The translations under genes and the position numbers were made by a program. A stretch of 64,000 nucleotides of DNA, taken from positions 496,001 to 560,000 of the forward strand of contig CAJQUW010004756.1 in the NCBI GenBank assembly GCA_907163375.1. The letters run 5' to 3'. The notes under the pieces were generated by a model. That model was not told where the DNA came from. It ran no database searches and saw only the letters and a program-made list of their open reading frames with translations. Positions 11,813 through 22,300 of this stretch are shown one piece after another. Origin of the DNA: Prostheceraeus crozeri (lineage: Eukaryota > Platyhelminthes > Polycladida > Euryleptidae). Within the stretch, counting starts at the first letter, position 1; every line of letters starts with the position of its first letter.

Positions 11813-11816
11813 AAGG

Positions 11817-11939
11817 ACATTTGGATGTCAGCTGTTCTTCCTTCTTCGCCTCCCTGTCTTGTGTTGACGACAGCGTCTTCGTGCACCAGGCTGAGGGGCG
11901 CGGAGGACATTCGAATGTCAGCTGTTCTTCCTTCTCCGC
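11817..11939 (+). repeat. Pair of direct repeats inside the DD41D element
   Basis: The block at 11817-11849 (GACATTTGGATGTCAGCTGT and following TCTTCCTTCTTCG) recurs at 11907-11939 as GACATTCGAATGTCAGCTGT with the same continuation. Each copy begins with a short palindrome (GACATTNGNATGTC). They could be internal transposase-binding sites. I have no direct evidence of function. Confidence 0.8.
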
Positions 11940-12250
11940 AGTAACACTGAAATAACTACTATCTTGTTTACATGGTTTCCTAATAATTTTTTTTTGATAG
12001 ATGTTGGATAGTTATTCGACTTCTCATGATCGGTATAGATTCAAATTGGGTTGTAGTGAAATATGTAGGCATGAAAACACTGGAGATCATGAGATATTTT
12101 AATATGATTTACGCGATGTCAAAGAGTATTGAATTTTTGCCCCTTACGAATACAAGGCATATTAGCTATCTGTGGCATCGTGAAAAAGATTATTATGACA
12201 TAGCTTATTAATCTATAGCATTAAGACATAGCTTTTCAAGGCCAATTTCT

Positions 12251-12280
12251 ACTGTTAGCCTACTTTTGAAACACCTTGTA
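12251..12280 (-). repeat. Right terminal inverted repeat of DD41D element
   Basis: Perfect complement of the left end, followed by TA at 12281-12282. Confidence 0.95.
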
Positions 12281-12282
12281 TA

Positions 12283-13347
12283 TCTGAATTGCTCGCTAAA
12301 CATGGAATTTAAATTATATAACAGCATTTTTTCGATTATGACTTCATGTATGTGATTTGATTGTGTAGCTATAGCTAGCCGTAGAGGTTGAGGCGTAGTC
12401 TAGTCCTGTACATATCATTAGCTAGTCGATAAAATTGTGGTAGAGGACAGACCGGCGTGCCTGACTATAACGTTATCAAAGACTGATTATTGCACGTAAG
12501 ATATCCAGCCAACAATACTAAAGTCTAAAACACTGCTGTTTGCAACGGTGTAATTCAACCAACAGCAATACAAAAGAACATGCACATGTCCATACTAAAT
12601 TTTATGCTGCATTCTCATCGTAGAAATAGTGGAATCTCAGGAGCATTTAAACACGGCTTTCAATTAAGTTGCCCTGTCTATACCAGCGTTTATGTAAACT
12701 TCAGAATTAGGATGACAGCAGCAAGTCGATGATATATTCCAGTATTACTATACTTATGCTAATATGCTTACAATAAACAATTCAGTACAATTAATCGATT
12801 TAAGACTTAATAGGCAATTTAGAATTTGACTGGCAGCAAAGATGTCGACATAGTATTCAAGCTATACACGACTATCCCTGAAATTACTCGTATTCTGTAC
12901 GGGATCCCGGTATGAGAAACATTTGAGAGTTTTCAGAAATCAAAACAAAATTTCCTTGGATACAGCATCTTTTTTTCTAAAAAACACACACAAGACGACA
13001 TTTAGCCTATGTCGGCTTGATCACGCCCAAAATTGGATAGGAGACATTGCGAATCAGAAGTGATTAAAACTCAAAAATCAATAATGAAGTGAAATAAAAT
13101 AAAAGTGATGCAAGAAAATGTACTATCATACTACTAATAATCGAAAACAACTTAAGTAGAGAAATTAAATGGAAAATTATAGAAGAGGGAATGCAAAACA
13201 TCAGGTTTTGTAGGTAGCTGTCCGCCCAGAGCAACCATTCATTAACATATAGGGAGATACGCGCGAAATGCACAGTCCTTCCAATACTTTTCTTCTCGTG
13301 TAATTGTGCAAGCTCCCGTGCGCGATTTCACACTCTATATTTCCGCT
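12283..13347. other. Non-coding, no gene recognised
   Basis: AT-rich. The last 100 bp is adjacent to the 3' side of the Penelope-like fragment and may include part of it. I see no exon. Confidence 0.45.
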
Positions 13348-13779
13348 CTATATTTTGCGGGTACCAACTGTTCTGGCTGTTTCTCCGTACAATGTTTGAC
13401 ATAAATTGCATGTTACTTTATGCACCACGCCTTTTTGCAAGCAACAGATAGATCTTTTGGTCATTATGCACATGTTGCAGTCATTGCAAATAGACCTTTC
13501 TGTAGGAGGATGGAATACTTTCTTTAATGATTTGCCACCAGAAAAACTCAGCCTGATCCTGATAGACAGGCCAATACGCCTCGTGGGATTGCACATCTTG
13601 CGTTTGAAAGCTTCATTCACAAAAGGAACTCTCAAATATGCACATTCATTATCACTCTGTCTTCTTTTCCTTTTGTTTAACTTGAAATATGAAAGTGATT
13701 TATTCAAGAACCTGATAGGATAGCCAGTTTTGCTGAATCGCTCAATGACTAGATCTATCGAGTATTTTTGAAAATTCAC
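13348..13779 (-). mobile_element. Penelope-like retroelement fragment (linker plus GIY-YIG endonuclease start)
   Basis: A minus-strand 143-codon frame matches the C-terminal part of Penelope-like element proteins. It contains LRVPFVNEAFKRKM and IRIRLSFSGGKSLKKVFHPP, which is the connector after the reverse transcriptase, then a cysteine-rich stretch (CNDCNMC), then VVHKVTCNLCQTLYGETART, the characteristic opening of the GIY-YIG nuclease domain (family form VYxIxCxxCxxxYIGET). Only this part of the element is recognisable. The RT core upstream and the remainder of the nuclease are not. It is a degenerate, partial copy. Confidence 0.82.
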
Positions 13780-14469
13780 ATTGGTTGATCTATCTATGAC
13801 TCAATGCCATTTACCTTGAACCACTGCTCTCTTTTGTGATAAAGGGGATTTTTCAAGTTGGTTTTCACAAAAAGACGCAAACAGCGAGATATTAATTACT
13901 CTGTATAAAGAATAAATACTGCTAGCATGACAGACAGATTATCATAGACAATTACTAGACAAATAGTAAATATGTTGTCCTATTTTAGACGCCATTTGTC
14001 GTCTTAACATTAAATGAACTTATCAGTAGACATTAACAACTAAACCTGTCTTTGATGTAAATCGATAGTATTCCCATTAACTCGATATATTCCTGAAAGA
14101 TAAATTATGTACAGAAATAGATCCTTTGGACTTCATCTTCACATCGTTGTCAATTTCCGGTTCCTTCTTCATCGCTAATTGCTCGCGTGCCTGACGTGTT
14201 TATTTCCTTCCCAATTTTCGCCTCTTTCCATGTCTCTATCTTCAATCTTGGATGAGAAACGAATTGTTGGAACTGTGCTTCGCCTCCTCTTCAATCTCGT
14301 CCATGGATTGTCTTTCTGGCAAAGCGTGTACAGTGCCAAGGCTGTCTTGCCTGAATGCAAGAGATAGCGCTATCACAGTATGAAACTAATAGAAGCACCA
14401 AATATTTTCTTTTCAGCCAAACTTTCGAAATATTTCTCTATCTCAAGGAATAGTCCTAAAAATCGGGTA
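13780..14469. other. Non-coding, no gene recognised
   Basis: No exon or repeat end seen. Short opposing open frames near 14175-14367 are mirror images of one another and unconvincing. Confidence 0.45.
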
Positions 14470-15140
14470 TTTTTGGTATTTATGGGTTAGCTCCCCACAC
14501 GTTTTCAAATTTGTCTAAAATCCTTAGAAATGAATCATCACAAAACTTTAAGTACACGTGATTGAGGATATTTTTACCCGCATGCGAAAATTTGTGCAAA
14601 GCGTACAAGAGCTTTTTGAATTAGTGGCAAGAACTTGAAGTGCAGCGACATCTGCAACTTGATCTGACTTCTTCTGACCTCATCGTCTGAGCAGAAAGCA
14701 CTTGAGGTCAACAAAGTCATTTCCCGACAACTCGTGAGGTGATGATGACCGCGCCACATCCTCTACATTAACATTTTCAACTTAAAAAGGTGTGGCGAGG
14801 TAGTAGTCGTGGGAAGGTTTCAAATAGCAGTGGATGAGACGAAGAGGGAGAGAGAACAATGCACTCACGAGTAACAACAATGCGTCGAATAGGCTAAGTC
14901 ACATCAAGCAGCTGACTTCGCTACACTTCACGTTATCATCTCTGATACAAAAAGTGATTGTCCGATCTGCATGAATTTTTGTATGTGGTTTGAAAATATG
15001 CTTAAGCAACGTCCAGTGGAAGTTTGGTGACGGTTGATTCATTTTTGTTGAAATTTTGTTCACAACGTTAAAAGTTTGGCTAAGATAACCCTCTAGTACC
15101 GAATTTTTATTGACATCAATGAAAACCTTCAAAACTATCA
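14470..15140. repeat. Foldback element, copy 2
   Basis: Same family as 5090-5690. The left side has ACGTTTTCAAATTTGTCTAA then GAATCATCACAAAACTT. The right side has GGTGACGGTTGATTCATTTT and the AGATAACCCTCTAGTACC end that is matched in inverted form near 5095-5115. The ends are clearly inverted copies of each other, though diverged. No coding content. Confidence 0.6.
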
Positions 15141-15425
15141 TGTGTCTGAATATTTTCTAGTGTCATTGCATTAGTTAGTTCCTCCTCTATCTCTACTTTG
15201 AATAAGTCGTACGTTGCACTTCTTCAGACTCTCCCTTTTGTCTGCTTTTTCCACTTTATCAGACAAATTTACATTATTAAATTATTTTTTATTACACTAA
15301 TTTACTGGTCTTTGTATCGGCAATTATATTATGACGAAATATATCTTCACTGATTATAATTGCTTTGATGCCTGATGTGTGATGGTGAAGGTTTGATCCT
15401 GTCATTTGACACCGGTCATATATAA

Positions 15426-15500
15426 GCGGCTGTACCTCAGATGGTCAGATCCTCATGTCTAGATAACTTAGGGACGTAGGTTCGAATCCAGTCAGCCGCA
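15426..15500 (+). ncRNA. tRNA-like sequence (tRNA pseudogene or SINE head)
   Basis: 74 nt plus a following A. The perfect 7-bp acceptor stem GCGGCTG (15426-15432) pairs with CAGCCGC (15493-15499). The A box TACCTCAGATGG and the perfect B box GGTTCGAATCC are present. The D stem does not pair, the T stem has a mismatch, two extra bases lie before the T arm, and no standard anticodon loop with T33 can be formed. It is therefore unlikely to be a functional tRNA. A tRNA pseudogene or the head of a second SINE family fits better. Confidence 0.6.
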
Positions 15501-16123
15501 AATATTTTGTATGTCAGTCTGATCTATCGCTTTTCTTATTTCATTCATTGATAAATGCTATTTGAAGAAAAACTGCGTTTCAGAATATCATCTTGCGAAT
15601 ATTTGCTCACCATTCATTATCAGGATATGATTTGATGAAGATCATGTATGGAGTTTTGGATTTTAATAGCAGAAGATAGCGATACTAATGAAGCTGGCAT
15701 TTAAGCAGCTTAATTGATAAAACTGAAGTATCGTAGGACGATCACAATTTTAAGTGCAGAAAATCACATTATTTTGTCGTTCTATGATCGCATCGAGGTG
15801 TCGGAAGAACATGTGGTTGCGGTTGTGGTTTACATTTGCGGCTACGTTGCTTAAAAACACAGCAATTAAACGAAAATATAAGGAACATTTACCTGTCAGC
15901 GAAGATACACATTTATCATAGCATTTATTATTATTGACTACTGACATTTCATTTTCAGTAGCAGCCATGTTGTGTCATTTTCTGATAAAAGTAAATAATC
16001 GGTACTACGTTGTATAGCAGTGAAATGATATCACCAATATGATTTTGTTTGCGATGACTCGAAGTACGTATCATGATATACATAACCTTCTAATATGTAT
16101 ATGTACGTAAATATGTATTTCAG
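15501..16123. other. Intron sequence before the first recognised APP exon
   Basis: Non-coding. It ends in the splice acceptor ATGTATTTCAG at 16113-16123, which precedes the first recognised APP-family exon. I could not find the preceding exon within the window. Confidence 0.6.
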
Positions 16124-16369
16124 TGTCACAACCTCCGACAGAGGGTTTGATCGTCGAACCTGTTGTAAAGGAACCCAAGACTACGAAACGAGATCCATAT
16201 GTTGACTATTTGAACCGTGCAGAGGACAACAAGGAAACTGAGCATGACCGGTATGTGTCTGCAAAGGAATCACGGAAACGAGGCATGACTGAGGATGAAG
16301 ACCGATTAGTGCGGACCTACATCGAAGCTGAGCGGAATTTAGAGAAGAAATGGCAAGTTGATTCTGAAA
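16124..16369 (+). CDS. APP-family exon: start of E2 domain
   Basis: Acceptor ATGTATTTCAG, donor GAAA|GTGAGT. The exon starts with two bases of a split codon and ends with one. It encodes a charged, Pro-containing lead-in (SQPPTEGLIVEPVVKEPKTT) followed by the first E2 helices. AKESRKRGMTEDEDRLVRTY corresponds to the AKxRLExxHRE segment of vertebrate APP, and ERNLEKKW to the MREWEEAE segment. The partial first codon means that at least one more coding exon lies upstream. Confidence 0.88.
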
Positions 16370-19300
16370 GTGAGTGTCAGTCACATGCGTGTCTCATTGT
16401 TTGCCGACCGAAATATTTCCTGTTGAGAAGCAGTTTGAGAGCAAGAGTATTCTTTTTCATCAGGGAGAGGCATTCGGAAACAATCCGAAAATATAAACGC
16501 TTCATCATGTATCAAAATGTGAATGTAAATTGTGAAATGTTGGTGTGTTCGTAATGCAAGTTCTTTAATGCAGTGATGACATTAAAGCTGATTCAACTGA
16601 ATGGCTTATATCCCTTCAACAACGTCAGCAACACCATACAAGCCTATAGTGACTGACTATCAGTCTTCCTATAGACCTGAATACCCTAATTCCAACAGAA
16701 TTAGATTGTTTCAGTAATTCAGTCTACTAGAAGGGCAGACTTATTCAAAACGATGGCACAAGCAAAAACTTACAAGTGGGCAAAAAGGAATTCTTAATAC
16801 CCTACTGAGATTGGAAAAAAGTCGTGCATCGCTTGCGGAGTGTTGTAAATTCAATCAAAGTGCTCCGATTTCCAAGATTCCTTCAAATTCGAAGTGTTCA
16901 GATTATTGCGGTCAAGTTTTCTCCTTAATGTTGATCCGATAATTATTGGCACAAAAATTGGTTCACCTGATGATTTCACCACCGTCCTCTCAGCATTCCT
17001 CACTGAAATTAACTTAGACTGCGATATAGAGGACAGCGATGTGTGACCGAAATGATGGTACAACACACACGCCACTGCTGGTGTCCAAAATCCGGCTGAC
17101 AACTTATTGCTTGAGTGTGTGACATTTCCAATAGTATGCGATATACGACCCTTCCTTTCTTGGAACGAAGACTAAACGAGCAAGTTGTCTAACTTTGTGC
17201 CCTATCCATAGTGAATCCCGAAGCGCATGGAGGGGTGACAGTCGATTTATCCCCCTCCTTAACTTCTAAAGCATTGATCCGGTTAAAATGAAATTCACAG
17301 GTCTGCAGATTTTACATGTAAGCTTTCCAATAGTCGCTATCTCATTTGCTGCACCTCTCATCTTTGCACTATAAATAGCAATTTAGCGTCACAATTTTTT
17401 AAACTTTGGCATTTTATCGAATTTGGTTGTAAATCACTTTAATGATGCCAGACTGGTTGAATGCACTGAGGAGTTACGTAGGAGTACATAAAGAGATTGA
17501 TAAGATTGTTTTTTCCATGGATTACAGCTAGTGCAGCCATAAGATATGAAATGTGGAAGATTTGCCTTCAATAGAAACCTTTCACAGATGCATTGGAATT
17601 CTATTCTCCAATTTTCAACAAGCGTATCCAGAGAATTCAAATGATAATGAAAACTCACACAATGAAGATACTGTATTACCTTTCAAATGACAGCCTGAAT
17701 CGTCTGGCGCTACGTTGCGATCATTTGAAAGCTGATGTATGATTCATTGTTACTGAACCTAGAATCTATGACATCAAAAATCCAAGATTTTGATCTGTAA
17801 AAGACTCAAATCTATGATAATTTTCTACATAGCCAATGCAGCTTAGAACATTAAAGTATGTCAAGCTTGAGATATCTGCGAGTCTAAATTGGGAACCATA
17901 GGAATCTCCTCAATGTCATTTTCAATAGAAATACGAAGATGGACGGCGAAATGCTCCTACCTCAATGGTAATACATAGCAAATTAGACGGCTTTAATTAT
18001 GCAATTAAGGCCGTCAAATTTCGCATTGGAGATATATCAACGACTGTCGTAGGAAACTGACAGGTGAAATATCGGCTGACAAACCTACTTACTCAGTAAC
18101 AATTGACACTTTGTCCTTACTACCAAAATTTTGATATTTGAAATTTCAATGCTCTACTCGATGTCTATGGTATAACAGATGGCCATGACATGAATCATAA
18201 TCTTAGACTGTACTCATTGAATATCGCGGCACGTCGTTCAAATTTATGTCAGTTTGGTCTCCTCCAGTTAGGTGCAGTAGTGACGTCAAGCTTCATTTTC
18301 ATTATGTTATGAATTATTTTGAGATGTGTCATTCTCATACATTACCATGGTTACAATTCACGATGAAAGGAATGCAAATTCCTGACGATTCTATATGTAA
18401 TTGTGATCTGTTCGTCACTGTGTGTCGCTGATGCTTCTCTGAACAAACATATGGATGAGAATTTGTCGAGAGGAGTGATTTAGTACAACTAAACTGTGAA
18501 AGATATGTTGATTCACTACATCCTTCCTCTAATGCGTTCTGCTTTAATCAACGCTTACCCTGTCGACATGGGCATTGAAGACATGCGGTGCTTCTAGGTC
18601 GTCGGCGGATGAAAGCTCTATTTTCAGCGGTGAGGACGCATCATAGGGAGTTGATCACAGAAAAAGATACAGCAACTCAATGAGGTCTCGCTCTCAATAC
18701 GCGCTAGGAATAGATAATGAATCTTCGAATCAATCTCTTGAAGAGACCTAAGTTAATTTCCGGATAGAAGCTGTGAATATTCGAACTCCTCCATCTTGTT
18801 GGTGTCACCGGTTGTTGAGATTGAGAAATTCTGCACAATGCATAGAAAATGTGGTTGAAAATCGTGAGATGTTAAGCAGTTCTAGCGCTCTTGTTCGGCA
18901 TACTCGCACTTTGTACTGAAAAAATGAGGCTGAACACAGGAGAGAAAAGCAAACTGTTGATTACATAATGAAAAGATTTCTCTTAAAGGACGAGTGATAT
19001 CACCTACAATAAATAGATTTTTACAATCAAGTCTTGTAGGAAGTTGCCAGGATAGAACTCTCAATGGGCAGACCAATGATTTGCTTTTACTCATCTGTGC
19101 CCTACCCAATTGGGGCAGCCTTCACATGCTCGCAATTTTCACCAGGTTGGGATTAGTTGCCACTAATGAGAGTGGTGGCACCTTCGGAGGCGGGCAGACT
19201 CGAACCCTGGGCCTTCCGCATTTCCGTATCAAATAGCGGCTGTTAACCAACTAAGCCATCCTAGCACCTAAAGGTGCCACCTAATGATATGGCAAACTAT

Positions 19301-22300
19301 GCGGTTAAGACGCAAGAGATCATTCAATAAAATTGAGGAGCATTACTAAAGAATTGGTAAGTGTGTAGCAGCATGGAATGTGTAAAGGCCTTGCAACATC
19401 TTATCATTAGAGCTGCACTGCAGCCTGCGCGTTTAGCGTTTGAAACAAACACGCCTTGCGGATTGTTTCTGTATCAGTTTGAAGTGAAGAAAATTTCAAC
19501 TCAGGAAAAATTGATTCCTTAATAAGGAAGCGACTCGATATTCTGATGCAACTGTCATTGGAGACATGCACGCGATTGGTTACATGTATTTGTTACCATG
19601 TCCATAATTTTGCACTTAGAATAATAAGCACTGAGTTAGCCCACTGGATATAAATCTTCCGGTTATCAGTACACGCACAGGGTCCCGGTCTTGTTAAATG
19701 TTAATTTCCATCATTATGAAAATGCTGAGCGACTGCTGTATGTACTGTATGTATAAATTTCAATTTGTTGACACAATTTGAGACATTCTGTGACATCTTT
19801 GTGTCTAGGTCGTAGTCATAATGCTGATTACGTTGGATAGCGCGACAACACCCTTACGCAAATAGTCCCATCAAGTCGCATCAAGTCCCATCTGTTGCAA
19901 AATTCAAGCATCATAATTTACTACAGATTTATCTTGAATATCACGTAAGATAATTGCATGTTATCACCAACAAAGAGATCTTGGCATTGCCGATGCTATC
20001 TACATCAAAGCTGTGAAGCCGACATCGAAGCGCCACGATCAGAGGCTCATCAGACGTTGCGTTGTTTCATAAGATTTGTTTGCAATTTCTCTTAATTATT
20101 TCATAGTAGAATTCGTAATTTTAAACACTTTTAGGCTTTATGTAAGAAATGTGCAGAGGTTAAGAGATGCAGCAATTATTTCCAGATGATTACTGTGGAT
20201 TACCAGAACGCCGTAGTAATAAAAGGGCTTTCAAAAACGATCTTAATGTTCAGTTCAGACAGCCAAATTTAGTTATCGTCACTTCGAGAAGGATTCTGTT
20301 AATCTGTTAAGCTAGCGAAATCCAATTGCGATGCTTTATTTGAAGCATAGAAATTACTCTCTTGCGCGCACGCGCATTTGAAAAGAACGGGAAGGAACAA
20401 TAACTACACTGATTGACGTCATGTCGATCGAATTTAGCTCGTCCAGAAAAGTCAACGAGATAGTTTTTTAGTGTCCATTGCTTCATAAGTAATGGCAGTA
20501 GTAGAAGTACTAAGAAGTGGTTATTTCCGACAAATAAAATACCACAGTTACAAGTCAAAATCAAATTTTATGCAGGGAATCTGTAGATGCAAAATTAATT
20601 TATTCATTTGAAATATCAGTAAACATACTGAATTATGAACGTACGTCGTTGGGGGTCACATTCAAAAGAGTAGATGCAAAAATGGGATGAATGAGCAGCT
20701 TCGTTTCAGGGCACGACAGAGAGGAATAAACAAATTTTTCAGTCTTCTTGCACAAGCAAATGCAAACGATAGTCAGGGTCGCTTTCTGCTTTCCTAAATA
20801 ATTTTATGCATAGTCTTTCTCTTCGTGCTTGAGGTGTTTCGCTATTACATTCAAAGTTCATTTCGTCCTTGGACGTTGTGATGCGATGGGCGAGTCTTGA
20901 TGAAGACTGGAAGACTGACAAATACAGGGCAAGCATATTCAATTGAGGTTTGAACCGTCGCCTTACAAAGTTTGTGCTTTTCTTTGAGACCTCAGGAACT
21001 TCTTTGCTATTCTGATCGCATGAAGCTGTCGATTGGTCTTCGAAATAATGTTTTTCACTTGCTCTCTGCAATCAAGATTATCCTTCATCGTTACTCCAAG
21101 CTTTGACGTTCTCTTGATTATCAGCCTTTCATTTAAGTCAATCGATATTCTTGAGACCATCACATTGGTCTTTTATGTTTTGAGGGTCAGGCAGTTGTGA
21201 GAGCATTATGTTTTGGACGGTGCTAACCGCGATGTTGATGTTCATCACTTTCAAGCGCCACAATCAAATTAACATATTCTTTATATTTGACAACTTCTGT
21301 TGAAGTCAACTAGCTATTCATGTCAGCCATGGAGCAAGAGTAAGGCTGACCAAGGGAGGACAAAAGAGGTCAAAAGACATATGGATGAGTTCTCCTCGTC
21401 CAAAGCATTACCAGTTATAGTCCGGGAGCTAGCGTGAAGTTGTGCAGGGAACGAGGTAGTACATAGAACTTTCACATAGCATAGTACACCTCTAACCTAC
21501 TGCAAAACTTCGCGTCTGCCGGATCAGATCATTTTGCTTTTCAGAAATAGAGAGGATAACAAAATCCTATGTATTTCCAATGGTAAAATTGTGACATCTG
21601 AGTTGTTGACTCCATTTTTTCGAATTTTTGCTCATATAAGTTACACAAATTGGTCTTTTGTTGAACTGGTTATTATAGAAATCATCTACAGATCATGATC
21701 TTTCAAATGAGTTATCATTCAGTGACAGAGGATGAAGTAAAGTGTACAAACAGGCACTTTTCGTTAAAGTATATCAACAATTTTCCTGAAATTTCTATGT
21801 TGAAATTTGCAGTTACACCAACGAAAAGTGTCTGTTTGTCTGTTGGAGACAGTGAAAATCATTGCACCAAATAGATGGCCTGTTTTTGGCCGTGGCTATT
21901 TCTCTCTGCCAGCTCCATGTATGCGAGCTGCATGACAAGATCTGAAAACCTGTATAACACTGCAAATTATTTTTCGAGTCCATCAACTTTAGGACGACAA
22001 AAATAATCCAGGACATCCAATGCCAGTGTGACTCTCATTCATTTTAAAGAAGCGGACAAAATGAAAATGATCATCTTCTCCGGATAAAATATTTTTCTGA
22101 TATTTTTTCGTGGAATGAAATCGAAAATGATGAATTGAGAAGTGCATGGGTCCTTTGCAAGCACCTCAAAGCTGGTAATGATGACGAGATGCTATTACTT
22201 AATATGTTATATAGTTCCAGCTGTTCTCGTGTATCACCTATTATGTGTACATGTAGATGTACAAATCTGATCACTTATGGGCTGTATTTCGTGTCTAATA

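Larger units (their letters stand above)
10205..12280 (+). mobile_element. Complete DD41D Tc1/mariner-superfamily transposon
   Basis: A 2076-bp element bounded by TA on both sides (10203-10204 and 12281-12282), the target duplication of the IS630-Tc1-mariner superfamily. The outermost 30 bp on each side (10205-10234 and 12251-12280) are perfect inverted repeats, starting TACAAGGTGTTTCAAAAG. It encodes a single uninterrupted transposase at 10545-11609. Unusually, 640 bp of non-coding sequence follows the gene and contains a strong palindrome (about 11738-11812) and a pair of direct repeats. Identical ends plus an intact gene point to recent, possibly ongoing, mobility. It interrupts no recognisable host exon. 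Confidence 0.95.

Noticed and set aside
15426-15500. Functional tRNA gene
   Set aside because: D stem does not pair, two extra bases and no normal anticodon loop; downgraded to tRNA-like.
1-16123. Search for APP E1-domain exons
   Set aside because: No stretch with the Cys-rich growth-factor-like or copper-binding pattern was found between splice sites, so these exons are presumed upstream of the window.
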